The notes below the pieces were generated by a model that worked only from the letters and a program-made list of their open reading frames with translations, did not search any database and was not told the DNA's origin. Both the position numbers and the translations under genes were made by a program. A stretch of 64,000 nucleotides of DNA from Nymphaea colorata (lineage: Eukaryota; Streptophyta; Magnoliopsida; Nymphaeales; Nymphaeaceae), in assembly GCF_008831285.2 (NCBI RefSeq), contig NC_045138.2, forward strand, positions 21,423,934 through 21,487,933, written 5' to 3'. The number at the start of each line of letters is the position of its first letter. Positions within the stretch are counted from its first letter, which is position 1. Positions 47,009 to 60,279 of the stretch are shown in pieces.

Positions 47009-50000
47009 GAGTTGTGGTTAATGATTCTGCCAGATGGTTTTAGTTCTTGTCGGATCGAGCGGTTTCTACCGTGTGTCCTTCCGTTTCAAGGTTCGCTCTC
47101 AGGGCTTTGGTGTTCTCCGCCGACACGGTCCGGCCAACCAGGATGGCTGCTGGCCGCCGTCTGGCCACAGAGGGAGAGCAATCTGTCGTTGGCTCGAAAA
47201 AAGGCCAGGAAAGAAAAGAAGTAACGCGGTGAAGTCAAGTCTGCAGTCTGTGTACACACTACACATGGGCCCGAAAGAAGTGTCGTGGATTCTAAGTTCC
47301 GAACTTATACTAATTTGTTCGGTGAATTTTTCATTTTAAAAGCCTCCAAATTTCTTCTGTATGAATTTTCTACTGGCTTGGTGTTATCAATTCGAAATCA
47401 TTTTCATATTAACCTAATAATTTCCTGTTTGACTGAACAGTCTGCATGTTAGAATAATTCGAAAAATGCATTTTGTAAAAATATTATATTCCATATTCAC
47501 TTCTTAAACGTTTAAAAATATTAAGATGCCTAAGTAACTAATGAAATTATAAAACATGTAAAATTTATGAAGCAAATATCTAGAAAAACTGGGATTCACC
47601 ACATTTGTCTTCCAGAAGTCTTGACTGATGGAGAATAGTTTCTGAAATTTCTTTAGTGGTGACAACATATATTAACATTTTTTTTCTGAAATTAATTCTA
47701 TAAATTGAAACCATCTTTATAATTTCTCCAATGTTAAGCCATGACTTATAAATGCATCAAGAATTAATCTGTCATCTGAATTAGAGTTTTTCATAAAACT
47801 TCATAAACTATTGTGCTCAGAGAATTGATTGGGACATCCACTTTTTGCCCCGATCTTGGATCTGATTGGATAATGTAAAGACTGGGATTTGACATTAATA
47901 TCCTTATTAATAGCTATCTTAAAGGCTATGTATATTATTAACCTCTTTAAGAAAAGAATATGTTCGACGAAAATCTAATTTTTAAGAAAAGAATATCTTC
48001 AATTAAAAGCTACTTAATTGAAGTCAACCTTGTGGTCCTCGATGATTTTTCAGTGAAACAAACGAGTCAAATTTATTCGCACAATTGAATGCGAATAATG
48101 TAATGTTTTACTCAAATTTTGTTGTTTTACAATTTTTTAAATTCCAAGATTCCTTTTCAAGTCGGAAAAGTATTAGTAAAAAAGTCAAAAGGCAATAATG
48201 TTGTTCTCAGGATAGTTTTCACATCAATTGATGTTTCAATCCCGATTTTTTTTTTAAAAAAAAGAGCATCATTAGGGGCAATTAGGTGATACTCCAATTT
48301 TTTTTTCTCGTTTTGCCTCTAAAATAGTATTTTCAGAATGTTTAGATGAGAAAAGAAATGACTTTTAAAAAAATAATCCAGTTTTAATAAAACATGGTTT
48401 TTGAGAAGGAAGCAAAAAAAAATGGCTTCCTTTTTATTGTGCAAAAAAAATACAACATATAAAAAACTGGGGAGTGCATAGCATCAGGGCCACACTCAAC
48501 AAAAAAACTCAGAGCCCGAGTTCGAGTAGAGCTTCATAGAACAAACTCTTGAGATCAACTCGATTAACTCGTTTAACTCATTTTTGTTAACATATTTGTT
48601 TCTTTTAACTTGTTCACTTTTTTAGCTAATTCAATTATGATGAACCGTTTTACATAGTCTAGTCAACCTGAGTTTAAACGAGTCGAGTTGTTACATAATA
48701 TTTTCAGAATATTTAGACGAGAACACAAATGGCTTTAAAAAAAATAATCCAGTTTTGATAAAACATGGTTTTTCAGAAGAATAGGAAAAAACTGGCTTCC
48801 TTTTTATTGTCCCAAAAAAAAAAAACATTATGTGCAATATGTGAAAAAAATGGGAATCGCACTCCACAAAAAACTGGAGCCCGACTTTGCCTCGAACTCG
48901 AGTCGAGCTTCATAGAACAAACTCAAAGAACAACTCTCCTATACAATGTGGTGTACTCGTTTAACTCATTTTTGTTAACATATCTCGTTCTTGTAACTGT
49001 TTAACTCATTCACTTTTTTAACTAATTTGATGAACCGTTTTACATAGTGGAGCCAACTTGAGTTTAAATGAGTCTAGTTCTTACAACTCAAACACAACTG
49101 GTTTAGTATTTCAAGTATAAATTTAAACTCGAGTTTGACCGAGTTTTTTTTGAGCAAGTTTAAGTTGAGCCCAAATTGGCTCGACTCATTATGCAACCCT
49201 ACATAGCATCAAAAGTTTTTAAACTCATAAAATGACTAACTTAATATCTGCTTCCTACCAAACCATTCTTAAATTCCATTTACAATGTTCTATTGCTTGA
49301 AAGCTATACAATCAACTAAAGAGAACTACCTTTTTGTCTCTTTCTTAAATGGTCAAGATCTACAAAGTCATATATATATATATATATATATTATGCTTTT
49401 TTTTTCTCAATTATTCTTCCGCTTTAAATGAAAGTCTTAATCAAATGGTCGGTGACTCTTAATAGCTACAATCATCATTGACTCATATCAAAATATCAAA
49501 AGCCGATTTTTTTGGAACCCGATTCAATTTTGAGATTTTAGGGCTTTTTTATCATGCTTGTTTTGGGGCTTATGCCTAAAGGATAGGTCATAAATGCAAG
49601 TTTTCACAGGTCAGGCCAAGAGGAATGAGTGATGGGTCGGGCCAAACTAAAAAAATTTGACTTTTTTAATATAAAAAAAAATCTTGCGCTCAACCGGACC
49701 AAAAAAATCTATAATAATTTGAAAAAGGAAAACCCTTGACTGGTAAAACCCCAGTGTTGGCTTCCTAAATCCCTAGGAAGGATACAAAAGTCAAAAGCTA
49801 CAATAACAAACAAGGAAGGAGATATAAAAGGAAGGCTCAAAAGAATTTTTTTTTTAAAAAAAAAAAAAACTCTAATAATCGTTTGAAGAAATGATAGGGA
49901 AAAAAAAAGAAAACCTACCATCGATCCTCGATATTATCTTCTTTGCCTCAAAAACAGAAAGAGAGAGAGAGAGATGTGCATGAAATCCAATAAATTGAGA

Positions 50001-50490
50001 AGACGCCACAAATAATTAATGGCAGCTAATAATCAAAGATGCATGCATAGTGCATTGAATTTGTCGATTCCTTTTCATTCTCAAGTGTTTCAGCAAGCTT
50101 TTCCTTTTCTTCAGGAACGACGAAATTCATTCTCATGTTTCAATGATGATTAGCAGATCTCTAACATTTCCAGTTTTAAGATAAATTTGCCATTCCTTGT
50201 TCCTTTAACCATGGTTTATTTGCGAAGCATATCAAGAATATCATAACGCTAAGATGGACTGTATCGATTCAAGAAATATTTGTATCGAAAACATAGGTAC
50301 TTCAGTATATTTCAGATTATAAAAGATCAATTTTCTAGTTTAAACAAAAAAAGGGCAGCCTTGATATGAATCATAAGGAGAGAGAGAGAGAGAGAGTAAC
50401 ATTAACACAAGTCCAACAAAACGTTGAAGCTGGAAAAGAGATTACCATTTAAGACTCGTCTCTTAATTCATGTAAGAAGTTGAAGATACT
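46843..50490. other. FUT13 5' region and intergenic space
   Basis: The FUT13 leader carries a (GA)n run at about 46983-47009. No clear TATA box was found. Beyond 47.4 kb the sequence is AT-rich, with a tandem duplication of about 371 bp at 48329-49085 and a short (TA)n run at 49372-49390. No gene is supported. Confidence 0.45.
48329..49085. repeat. ~371-bp tandem duplication of a GAGCTCGAG-type repeat
   Basis: ATTTTCAGAATGTTTAGA at 48329 and ATTTTCAGAATATTTAGA at 48700 begin two copies. Both run through CCAGTTTT(A/G)ATAAAACATGG, TGGCTTCCTTTTTATTG, AGAGCTTCATAGAACAAACT-like sequence and TTAACTCATTTTTGTTAACA to GATGAACCGTTTTACATAG. The interior matches the degenerate GAGTTCGAG repeats seen at 18594 and 36295. 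Confidence 0.8.
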
Positions 50491-50491
50491 A

Positions 50492-51005
50492 CCATCAATG
50501 AAGAACGGTGACAGGATGTGATCCCAACAATACCCGGTGGAGCTGTCACAATGGATGATCTTGGCCGGACTGCTCTGGTTGCTCACTGCTGCCTGCATAA
50601 AGACTGGGAGACCGCAGACTGCTCGACGGGCCATCGAGCTTGCAGAAAGCAGGCTTCCGGTTGATACCTGGCCGGAATATTATGACGGGAAACTTGGAAG
50701 ATACATAGGAAAGCAAGCTCGAAAGTTTCAGACATGGTCAATTGCAGGGTATTTGGTTTCGAAGATGATGTTGGAGGACTCTTCTCACTTGGGAATGATC
50801 TCTCTTGAAGAGAACAAGCAAATGAAGCCTCTCATCAAGAGATCCACATCTTGGACGTGCTAAGTAAGGATCCGTTGAAAGATAAATTGTTGTTGCTTTT
50901 GTAGCAGAGGCATAAGTTCCATTGCTTTCTAGTGGAGTCTAAATGTAGCATCATCTAATAAAATATTTAAAAGACATTCTTGAGGTTTTAGCTTTTATCT
51001 GCTAA
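50492..51005 (+). pseudogene. Inverted, intron-less copy of the invertase 3' end
   Basis: This plus-strand copy contains the last 70-75 bp of invertase exon 3 joined directly to all of exon 4. The 1.7-kb intron 3 is missing. The stop codon and about 140 bp of 3'UTR past AATAAA follow. Near the exon junction (about 50566) one base is lost and an earlier Gly codon has become TGA (50554-50556). The shift creates ATG ATC TTG GCC at 50555, in frame with the exon 4 sequence, giving an intact 102-codon frame to 50863 ([20 protein letters not shown]... KRSTSWTC). Identity to the parent is about 95 percent by eye. No poly-A tail is visible. The fragment alone lacks the catalytic core. Confidence 0.88.
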
Positions 51006-52720
51006 TGCAGAGAAGGAGAGGGACGACAAAATGGAAAATTAATAAGAAAAGGTGAAAAATCTGTCGCCTAAGCATAAAAACAGGAAAGCAAAATGCAACC
51101 ACAAGCAAAAGGCAGCAAGAGCAAGAAAGAAAGCAAGATCTAGATGACAGCCAACAGAGAAAATGGGGTGGGCAATTGCCCACACAGTCCCACAAAAAGT
51201 ATTCATTTTTATATTGAAACTTTATGTCAGTTTTTATTATTTACATATAGGAGCCTCTTAAAAACTTAAAATTATATAGCTAGCGTTCCTTAGCCGCAAT
51301 TTTTTGGCTCTGCCTCTGCCAAAAACTCAGTTATTCAGTTCTTCCCAATTCTACCACCAGCAGCCAAGTAAAGGAAACAAATACAATAGCAAAACCACCC
51401 ACGTCTAACAGAGAATTGCCCGGAGACTCAGAAAATGGAATTGGGAGCAGCAAGGCACGGAAATAAGTTGTTGTTTCGTCTGGATGAATCTACATCCCTA
51501 CGGGTTGTTTGGCAACAGCATCACAGAGTCATGAGATACTACAACATAATGTACATGAATCTGTCCCATTATTTAGATACATAAAATAGTTACATATTAT
51601 CATTGTTGCCAAATGACCCGAGGTCTGGTCCCGTAGAGAGAGATGGACCCGGTCTATTCCACTACTGTAAAGTGATAAACAATCATGTCAATACTTGAAA
51701 AGCAGGGGAATCAATCTATAGAATTTTCTTTTCAGAATTTGCGTGAATCGATACAAAGCACTTCATTCAAAATCAGGAGTAGATTTATAAGTTTTGAAAG
51801 ATCAACGGCCCATCCTTCCCATGAATTTCGAAGTTGACAGCTCCAGTCTCAGTTCTTTGAACCATCAAACCTTATCTTCGGAGTAGAAAGCTGCAACTGC
51901 TCGAACACGCACTTTACACGTCTTAGCCTTGACTTCATAAAGGACCAACCCAACCGTCAGATTCAAACGCGTGAACAGTTCTTCTAAGGGTCCAAAAATT
52001 TTCAATGCTCAAAGGATGGCAAAACTTGTAGTTAATGTGACAATTTAAATCATCCTATAGATTGATTTCTGTCTCTTTCATAACCCACAACTAATGCTAA
52101 TTAAGGTGGCCAGCTGAAAGAAGAATAGTCGCGGCTTGAGCTTCACAATCAAGTGTTTCCCTAGAATAAAGCTAAAATTTAATAGTATGTTGTTTGGGCA
52201 CTGGAACGGAATGCTACGGTTCCGTTTCATCAAAATGAATACCAGCGTCAGTCACGGCAAAATGGTGCATTTTTTTATTTACTGTTCTCAGACACTCCAT
52301 GGGATGCTCGAGAACAAACAGGGGTAATAACTCCAGAAATACTTGCACTTGTTACTCAAGAGAAGGACGTTTGTTCCACATGTTCTGAGAACGACCGAAC
52401 AGGATTTGCTGTTCCATCTGCTTCTAGAACAAAGAATAAAACATCAAAGTCCTAAGTAAGAACCCCAAGAAAAACACAAAAGTCGATTTATGGTCGGAGA
52501 GAAATACAGAAATTAGTACACCCTGTTCTTGCCAGTGCTCTGTTGAGCGACCAGACGACCCGTGTTACAGCGGCTCGGAGGTCGTCGGCTGCTCGCAATG
52601 TGCAAGGCTTGCCGTAGATATCAGAAGTCATAAACAGCCTGTAAAACCAGACTGAGCAAACAATTTCCAGGGTTTTCTTCAAACAACCACTTCGAAAAAC
52701 TACAAGCACCTGGATCCTCC
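51006..52720. other. Spacer between the inverted invertase copies
   Basis: Holds a GGCAATTGCCCAC-type dispersed repeat at about 51169-51330 and a MITE at 51501-51620. The minus-strand open frame at 52488-52709 was not identified and may be downstream flank of the invertase transcript. Confidence 0.45.
51501..51620. mobile_element. MITE with GGGTTGTTTGGCAAC ends
   Basis: CGGGTTGTTTGGCAAC at 51501-51516 and GTTGCCAAATGACCCG at 51605-51620 are 16-bp inverted ends with two mismatches. At 120 bp it is the shortest and best-ended family member in the window. Confidence 0.7.
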
Positions 52721-52867
52721 ATTAGAAGATAGAAGCTCAAAATTCATAAGAATGTCCAAGACGTTTTAAATATTTATTAGACGATGCATTTAGACTCCAT
52801 AGAAAGCAATGAAACTCGTGCCTCTGCTACAAAAACAACAACAATTTATCTTTCAACGGATCCTTAC

Positions 52868-55800
52868 TTAGCACGTCCAGGATGTGGATCTCTTGATGAG
52901 AGGCTTCATTTGCTTGTCCTCTTCAAGAGAGATCATCCCCAAGTGAGAGGGGTCCTCCAACATCATCTTTGAAACCAAATATCCTGCAATTGACCATGTC
53001 TGAAACTTTCGAGCTTGCTTTCCTATGTATCTTCCAAGTTTCCCGTCATAATATTCCGGCCAGCTATCAACTAGAAGCCTGCTTTCTGCCAACTCGATGG
53101 CCCGTCGAGCAATCTGCGGCCTCCCAGTCTTTATGCAGGCAGCAGTGAGCAACCAGAGCAGGACTGCGAGGAATAATTCATAAAATTGGGAAAATCTGTT
53201 AGTCATGTTGCATTTAAGGTGATCAAATAAAAAAAACAATTGAAATAAAAGGCATTATGATTTTGACACTAGCAAAATGAGCCGCAGTCAATGTGGGAGG
53301 TGTTTCCAGATAAATTATCTAATCCTCATGCCTGGCCAATAATGAACATGCCTTGGAAAGGTACATGCAATAAAGTATTCAGCAAATGCAACAAACGCTA
53401 GCAGTCAGAAAACGGCCATATAGGGCTGGAAACAATATTCAATAGCAAATACAAAAGTGGAACACATGAACCAAAAGTTTTATATATTTCTCAGTTTACT
53501 CATTTTCCAATTTCATTCTCGAAGATATATGAGCATCTCTATTTTTCCTTTTACAAGGTATACCATTTTCTCTCTTTCTCCCTCTCTCTCTCTCTTAAGG
53601 GATTCAAACACATGTAAGCTTGTTCCTGCATCCAAAGGAGTGTTCAAGAATCTTGAAGAATGAGCAAGGAATACACCATTGCTGTTATCTCCCTCTCTCT
53701 GAAACCATTTGTATTGACAAGCTGTCATCTTCGTATCACAGCATTTCTTGGTCTAATCAGTGCATCATTCATTCCATCACTAGTGTTGAATCTATTATTT
53801 CACCAAGTTAGAGGATTCAAAGTCAAGTTTGCTCCTGCATCTGGAGGAGTGGTCTATTCCTGAAGAATATGCAAAGAAAGGCATTGATGTGAATCCTCCA
53901 CAAACTAGTAAAGACAGGGTTCTTGAGGGAGGAGATAGCAAACTCTGTTGATGGTTCAAGCCTGCTTTTCTTTGTTGATCACTTGCCTTCTACACAACGA
54001 AATAACAAGAAGAGCTGAAAACGGAGATGGTTTCTCCGATAGAAAAAAAAGGCCAAATTGAGCATTAGTTGCTCCTGGGGATCCAAGCTTTTTGTGTTTA
54101 AAGGAAAACCCTTCTGAGCTATTATGGAATGCAAACAAAATGATGGACACAACCTAAGGAAAGGGATAACAAGAAGAACTGATGTCAAATACAAGTAGAA
54201 CCAATGTCAAATAGGTCCAGTAGATTGGTTCTGGGCTGACCCAAACCTAATCTAAGCTGTACTTGGGTGTACCAAATATCCATACCCATGTCTATTCTTG
54301 TCAACATGGGTATCCAGCCCAAAATCACGCACCCATGGTTGGCAAGTCAGGACAATCGCTAATAGTGTTGGAGAGCACGAAAAATTTAAAACTTTCCAAC
54401 TTAATGATTGCAATGCTCTTAGGGTAAACTAAAGCCATAATTTGTAAATGTTATCACTTCCAGAATGTATTCCGAAGAGCAATGGAGAGGTTCCTTCCAT
54501 ATCAAACTCTTGCATTGACAGGCACATTTTTGAGTTGGATAAACCATTATACCACATCTTGTTTTGAATAAATAGTCAACTTGGGGTCCTGGTAAACTGT
54601 AAATCAAAGTAAAAAAGCAGTTTGGATGATGCTTAGGTAAAAAGGAAGCCACTTGAAACATGAACAAAATCATCAAAGTTGAACAAAATGATGTACAGCA
54701 GAAGCTAAAATTGAATAAGAAAATCTAGCACATCACAACTGACAATTTGCTTGCTAGCTACTAACTGAAAAACAAAAAAAAAAATTGAGATGACTCTCAG
54801 CAATGAACAGAAAGTAAGGGAGAAATAAAAAATGGAAAATAAGTCTTAATTCTCCTAACCTGGCCAAGATCCTCCATTGTGATAGCTCCACCGGGTATTT
54901 TTGGGATCACAACCTGTCACTATTCTCCATTCATGGCTTTCTATTGCTGGATAAGCAATCTTCAGAGGCATCTCCCCAACTAGCTCTTCCCAACGTGCTT
55001 CTATAAGATCCATGATAGCCATAGATTGCTCCGGAGTCGCAAGAGATGATAAGATTGCTACGCAATTTCCCAGTGCAAACCATCGGAAGTCCATTCTAGC
55101 AGGACTAACGTTTCCAACAAAGTACCCTCCACGAGTTGGCATAAAATCAAATACCCAGTCTGGGATTGAATCAGGAATGACATTGAATTTGTTAACTGCT
55201 GTATGAGAATATTCCTCGGTCTTGTAGCGATAAATGTCATTTAGCTGCCGGAAATCAAGCCAGAAGTAACTTCGCATATGATAACTCAAAGCATGCAACC
55301 TTCTCACAATTCTTTCAATAAATTCTTTACCCTCTGCATCATGTTTAAGCATGGAAAGAGCACACCTCAATGCCATGAAGAAGAGTGCTTGAATTTCAAT
55401 AGGGTAACCATATATACCCTGCACAATGCATCACAAAATTAAATAAGACTGTATTAGGAAGCGTAGCATGGAACTGCATATTTTGGAAATAATTAAGTAA
55501 ATAAACTGAGAAAATATGCCACAGCAATGTGCAGAACTGAAAGAAAGAACAAAGAAAATATCACCCATCTCATTGGGAAATAAAGCATTGTAGTCTCCTG
55601 AACCCAAGAGCACCATGAAATTTTGAATGACCTCAAGCTATGAATACCTAAAATATATTATTTGTTCATGCAAGCAATAACACTTCAGAAAGATGGTCAA
55701 AGAGAGAAAAAGGATATACAAAGGCAGACCAAGCTGAATTTGTCAAAATGGTAGCTTTTACATACAAAAATACCTAATAGCAAGTTTATTCAGCACACTT

Positions 55801-56628
55801 TTTTTTTTCAGCAAAATCAGATACAAGACTTCAATGCCACAAATGAAAGGGACAAAGGACAATAAATCCTTGGCTAGTTGCAGAAGCACTTCATTAAGTT
55901 GTGACATGTAAGAATATTTCCAGCAATTCTGAACGACTTGCTTTGTAGTTTTGAAATGTTAATCTTGGAATTTTTGGGATCAAGCTTAGACAACAAGCTG
56001 TAAAGACATACAAGAGAATATACACGACAGAAAACACATATCAAAACCTGTCCTACCTATATATGTTGATGCATCAATGGACAAAAACTGCATGTACATT
56101 AACACTATAAAGTATATGATATCTATTTGTTTATTTACTAAAGGCACAAAAACGACTCTCAAGGCAGTTTTACTTTTACCTCCTCTGTAATTTGTATTAG
56201 AGGAGTTTAGCACTTTGGAGTTCAACTGGTGCACCATTATATGTTCTTTCAGCATTCATGTCTCTACCTTCAATTTACAAAAGCATCAACAGGAAAGCCA
56301 CCAAGCTAGGTTACATGCATGCTTGTAAAACCATGAAGTCTCGGCATCAGCACTTTCTGACACCGAGACACCTACACACAGCCAGTTGACATGTGCTTTT
56401 TTAAAATATAAAGTGTGGAAAGATATAGACATGCATCTTGGGCATGTTTTCTTTTTCAGAAAACCTATAAGGAGGAGAGATTGATGTATCACCATCTCCT
56501 CCACTTCTCTGCGCAAGACCCACCTTTTCCTTTCAGAAAAGTAGATAAGGCAATGTGAAATTATTCACTTACTTTTTCCAAATCCTAAAAAATATCACTT
56601 TTTCTGAAAGTTTCCAAATAACTCTGAC

Positions 56629-56660
<32 letters not shown>

Positions 56661-59600
56661 TTCCATGTCCATGCAACATAGCAACCAAAAACAGATGTAG
56701 ACCTAGAATAACATTACCAATATCCAAGAAAATCATGTGGCTTTCCCATCACTGATTGGCTAATGCATAGCTCATCCTCTTCAAAGAACCTAGGTCAACA
56801 CTTAGGAAGCTATTATCCTCAATGTCTCTATCAATCATGTTTCATCTAATTTCAAAACATAAGTCTCACACTAGAATTTCATGACAAGTATTGCCAGGGA
56901 CTTTCAGTCAAATAACAGGTTTTCATGTTTGGATAGTTTGAAAATGTGAAAGTATTAATGAGAAATTAAAGAGAATTAGAAACAATAAAGGAGTACCTTT
57001 TCATAAAATCATAACAAAAAAAAGAGCATTCATTTACAAAATAAGGCAACACTTGTAGAATACTGCAGAATTAAATTAAATCAACATTCTGAAAATGTTC
57101 TGCTACATTCCCATTAATATGATGTAGCTGCAGCTCAGGTCATCAGTTTCTGAGATCAGGATAATGAATGCTGAATAATTCATTGAGGACTCTTAAACTA
57201 AGTAACTAGACATTTTTTCACCAACTCCAATTCAATCTTTTGTCAACATACATTTATGCAGATATTAACAGAAAAAATTCCCATAAAATAATGGTTAGCA
57301 AATGGAAGAGCAAAATTGATTGGAACAATTAACTCCACCACAACAGTACATGGCATAGGCATCATAATCTGACCATACATGTAAAAGAATTATAGACAAA
57401 ACTAACTAAGAGTAATCTGTTAAGCTTATATTTCATTTATTCATCTGTCAAAGATAATCTTTCACATCCGGTAGTTCAGATTCTCATCATACCAAAAAAA
57501 CGAAGAGAGATAAATCAAGAATAGTGCAATCTGTTGTACCTTACCTGTACCCTTATTAAGTAAAAAAAAAAATGCAATAGTCAAAGGCATCATGAGAAAA
57601 AATGTGCTTCCATATTCAAATCATATCAACCATAAGAGAGGACAGTCATACTTCATAGACAATGTAACGTTTGCCTACTTGCAAAGAAAGAGGATATTAC
57701 CATCCGTCTATCTATCATGGAGCAGCCATCTGCACATAAGAGTGTTGGAAATGTGTCAAAGCCTTCTGAAAGGCACAGACTCAATATTAACCTGATTCCT
57801 CTTTGACACTCAGGAGTCTCTGCAAGGGATAAATCCCCAGTAGACTTTGTGTAGGCACGGAGTAAGATGATCCACCAAAATCCAGAGTCCACTGGAGCAA
57901 CTCGACCAATTGCACTCTCACCAAAATCAGCAATTATGGTGTCCGAATTTCGAACTGGATCGTGGAGCACCTTGAAGCTAGCAGGCATTGCACCTTCTCC
58001 TAGTGTGAAACGGTCAATTCTTTTCTCCCAGCCTTGGAGAACAAGTGTCTTCAAGATAAAATTTTTTACTATGTCTGGTTCACCATTCATCAGGAAAGCC
58101 AGGGCACTAGGCACGAAGTCCCTAACAAAGACCTGAACACAAAATACAGAAAGGATGCTAAGTCATAAATCCCCAAATGCCAAAAGCACGAATATCTTCA
58201 ATGCTGATAGTAATTTTCAGTGTTGATGCATGCAAAAGGGAACATATAGATATGGAAAGCAAACAAAGAAGTTCAGCAAGTGACAGTCATGCTAAAAGTG
58301 GTCCTACACCAAAGAACATGAGCAATCAAATATTTGAAAAATAAAAGTAATTGCACAGATGCTGCAAACAAGTAAAAGACATGCAGTGAGAGCAGGATAA
58401 AATATTTCAAGATAAAGAAGCATGTTAGATGAATTCTATCACAAAATAGAAGGGTGTAGAAATTTGAAAGGGAGAGATTAAACAGAATTGTTTTTACTTC
58501 TCACAAATGTATAATTTGGTTAGAGGTATAGAGGCTGCATAGGGAAAAACTTCCTGTGGCATAAAACAGAAACCTGGCATACTAAACTAGTGCCTGTACA
58601 GAAGACTTTATTTGCTTCTACATTTTTTCTGTGAGTGCTTTGGTGCATCTCTGTAATCATTTACTTAATATAGAAAGTGATGATGCTAAACAGACTTCCA
58701 AAACGATCTTCCAAAGCAGACAGCAGTTGAATGAAGCCTCTGCAGTAATTTATGTCTTATAGTTAGTGATTCACAGGCACAGGCACAAACCTTGTTCACT
58801 TTCAAAATGTATCGACATACATGCCTCACCAAAATGCTTGAAAATCAAGTTTATACTTAAGATAGGAAGGTTTTAGAATCTGGCATGTTGGCATCACTAT
58901 CTATCTCAAGTATCCCAACAAGAACCAGTATGCTCATGCATTTCTGAAGCATAGAGTCTAGAAAAATCCTACAAATGGTATCCAATTTTTAAACCAATAA
59001 CATGACTTCGCAAAACTCACAGTTAAAGATTTCAAATGAACTACAATAAGCTTCACGCATTTCCCTTTTTACTCATCTAGTATTCTGATTAAAAATTTAA
59101 AAGATTTACTACAATGAGCCTATTAATCAGCTCAAGGAATATGAGATACTCGACTAGGAGGCATCATATAATAAATCGAGAAACAGATGATGAAGCACCA
59201 GGTAACAAGCCTCCGTTATATAAAAACAAGCTTCCCACTAGAGCAAGTTCTCATAAGTTTCAACATCTTCAAAGAAGCACTGAATTTTCTTCTTCCAAAA
59301 TTGTGCTTCCAGGAAGCGAACTTCCCAACTTCAAGCAAAGGTGCCAATAAGTATAACACAAACTATATATGCTTAATTAGCAAGCAGAATCAAGAGGCAA
59401 TATGTGAACAATACGCAAGAAGCATAGGTACCTTGAGTATCTAGAAAAGGGTCAAAAGAAAAATAAAAAGCGAGGAACTAAGCGAACATTAGCTGAACGG
59501 ACAATGTTCATCCGCTAATAAACAAGCAGATCAAGTGGTAGAAAATCGAAAACAAATCTCGTCTCCATTAGCCCTAGACATCCCAGTGAGTCAGTGACTG

Positions 59601-60215
59601 CTTATTGCATATGCAACAATAACGCGCACTACGGCCTAAAAACGGAGCAGCAGGCTATCTTTATATACATATTTAAGGACTGCCCGAAACCTCCTCGAGT
59701 ACCACGAACATACAGCACAAAGAGGAAGAATAGTTTGAATAATGTGTGTGTGTGTGTGTGTACACACACATGAAAACGGAATGATAAGGGCGATTATGTA
59801 CCTGATTGTAGTTTAGAGCTTCTTCTGTGTGGTCAAGGGCAGCGATGGTGCCAACAGGTTGACCCCGGAAGTAGACCAACGATCTTCGCAGAGCCTCCCA
59901 TGCCTCGGCGACTATAGGATGTGGCTCAAAGGAGTTCCTGGCAGACGATGCCGGTGTGTTGAACCCGGACCTTATCCCAGGAGAGCATATACTATCGTAA
60001 TTCTCCAAGCACCGGCTGATTTCCATATTCCTTGACACCCGAGGGGAATAGCACAGCGTCAATTCAGTGAGCGACCTCTCGTCAAACGATCGCTTTCTCT
60101 CTATCTTCAACGCCCTCGGCTTGTCGAGTAATCGCGAGAAATCACAATCATCCGCGTCCGAGATCGTACACTGCGAGTCTACGTGCCTGAGATTGTTCTC
60201 GTGGACTCCTTCCAT
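52868..60215 (-). CDS. CINV1-like: Cytosolic alkaline/neutral invertase, GH100
   Basis: Four exons (59802-60215, 57701-58132, 54860-55418, 52868-53163) join in frame to 566 aa. The enzyme hydrolyses sucrose to glucose and fructose in the cytosol. The variable N-terminus has the family signature [17 protein letters not shown] and [20 protein letters not shown] with no transit peptide. The (alpha/alpha)6 barrel follows: [53 protein letters not shown] (residues 206-222), [64 protein letters not shown] and [20 protein letters not shown]. The C-terminal KRSTSWTC aligns with the 14-3-3-binding phosphoserine (Ser547) of Arabidopsis CINV1; here Ser563. A TATA box and 5'UTR intron are inferred upstream. 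An inverted spliced copy of its 3' end lies 1.9 kb downstream. Confidence 0.95.
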
Positions 60216-60279
60216 GACGAGTACGAGTCCTCCTCCCTTGGCCTCCCTTCAAATTGTTCAAAGGAACAAAGAACCAGGC

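Noticed and set aside
52488..52709. 73-residue minus-strand frame just past the invertase
   Set aside because: Not recognised; likely 3' flank of the invertase. It is not part of the duplicated region.
54855..55424. Reading the invertase exon 3 frame as a separate gene starting at an internal Met
   Set aside because: Splice sites at 55418 and 54860 and continuity with exons 2 and 4 show it is an internal exon.
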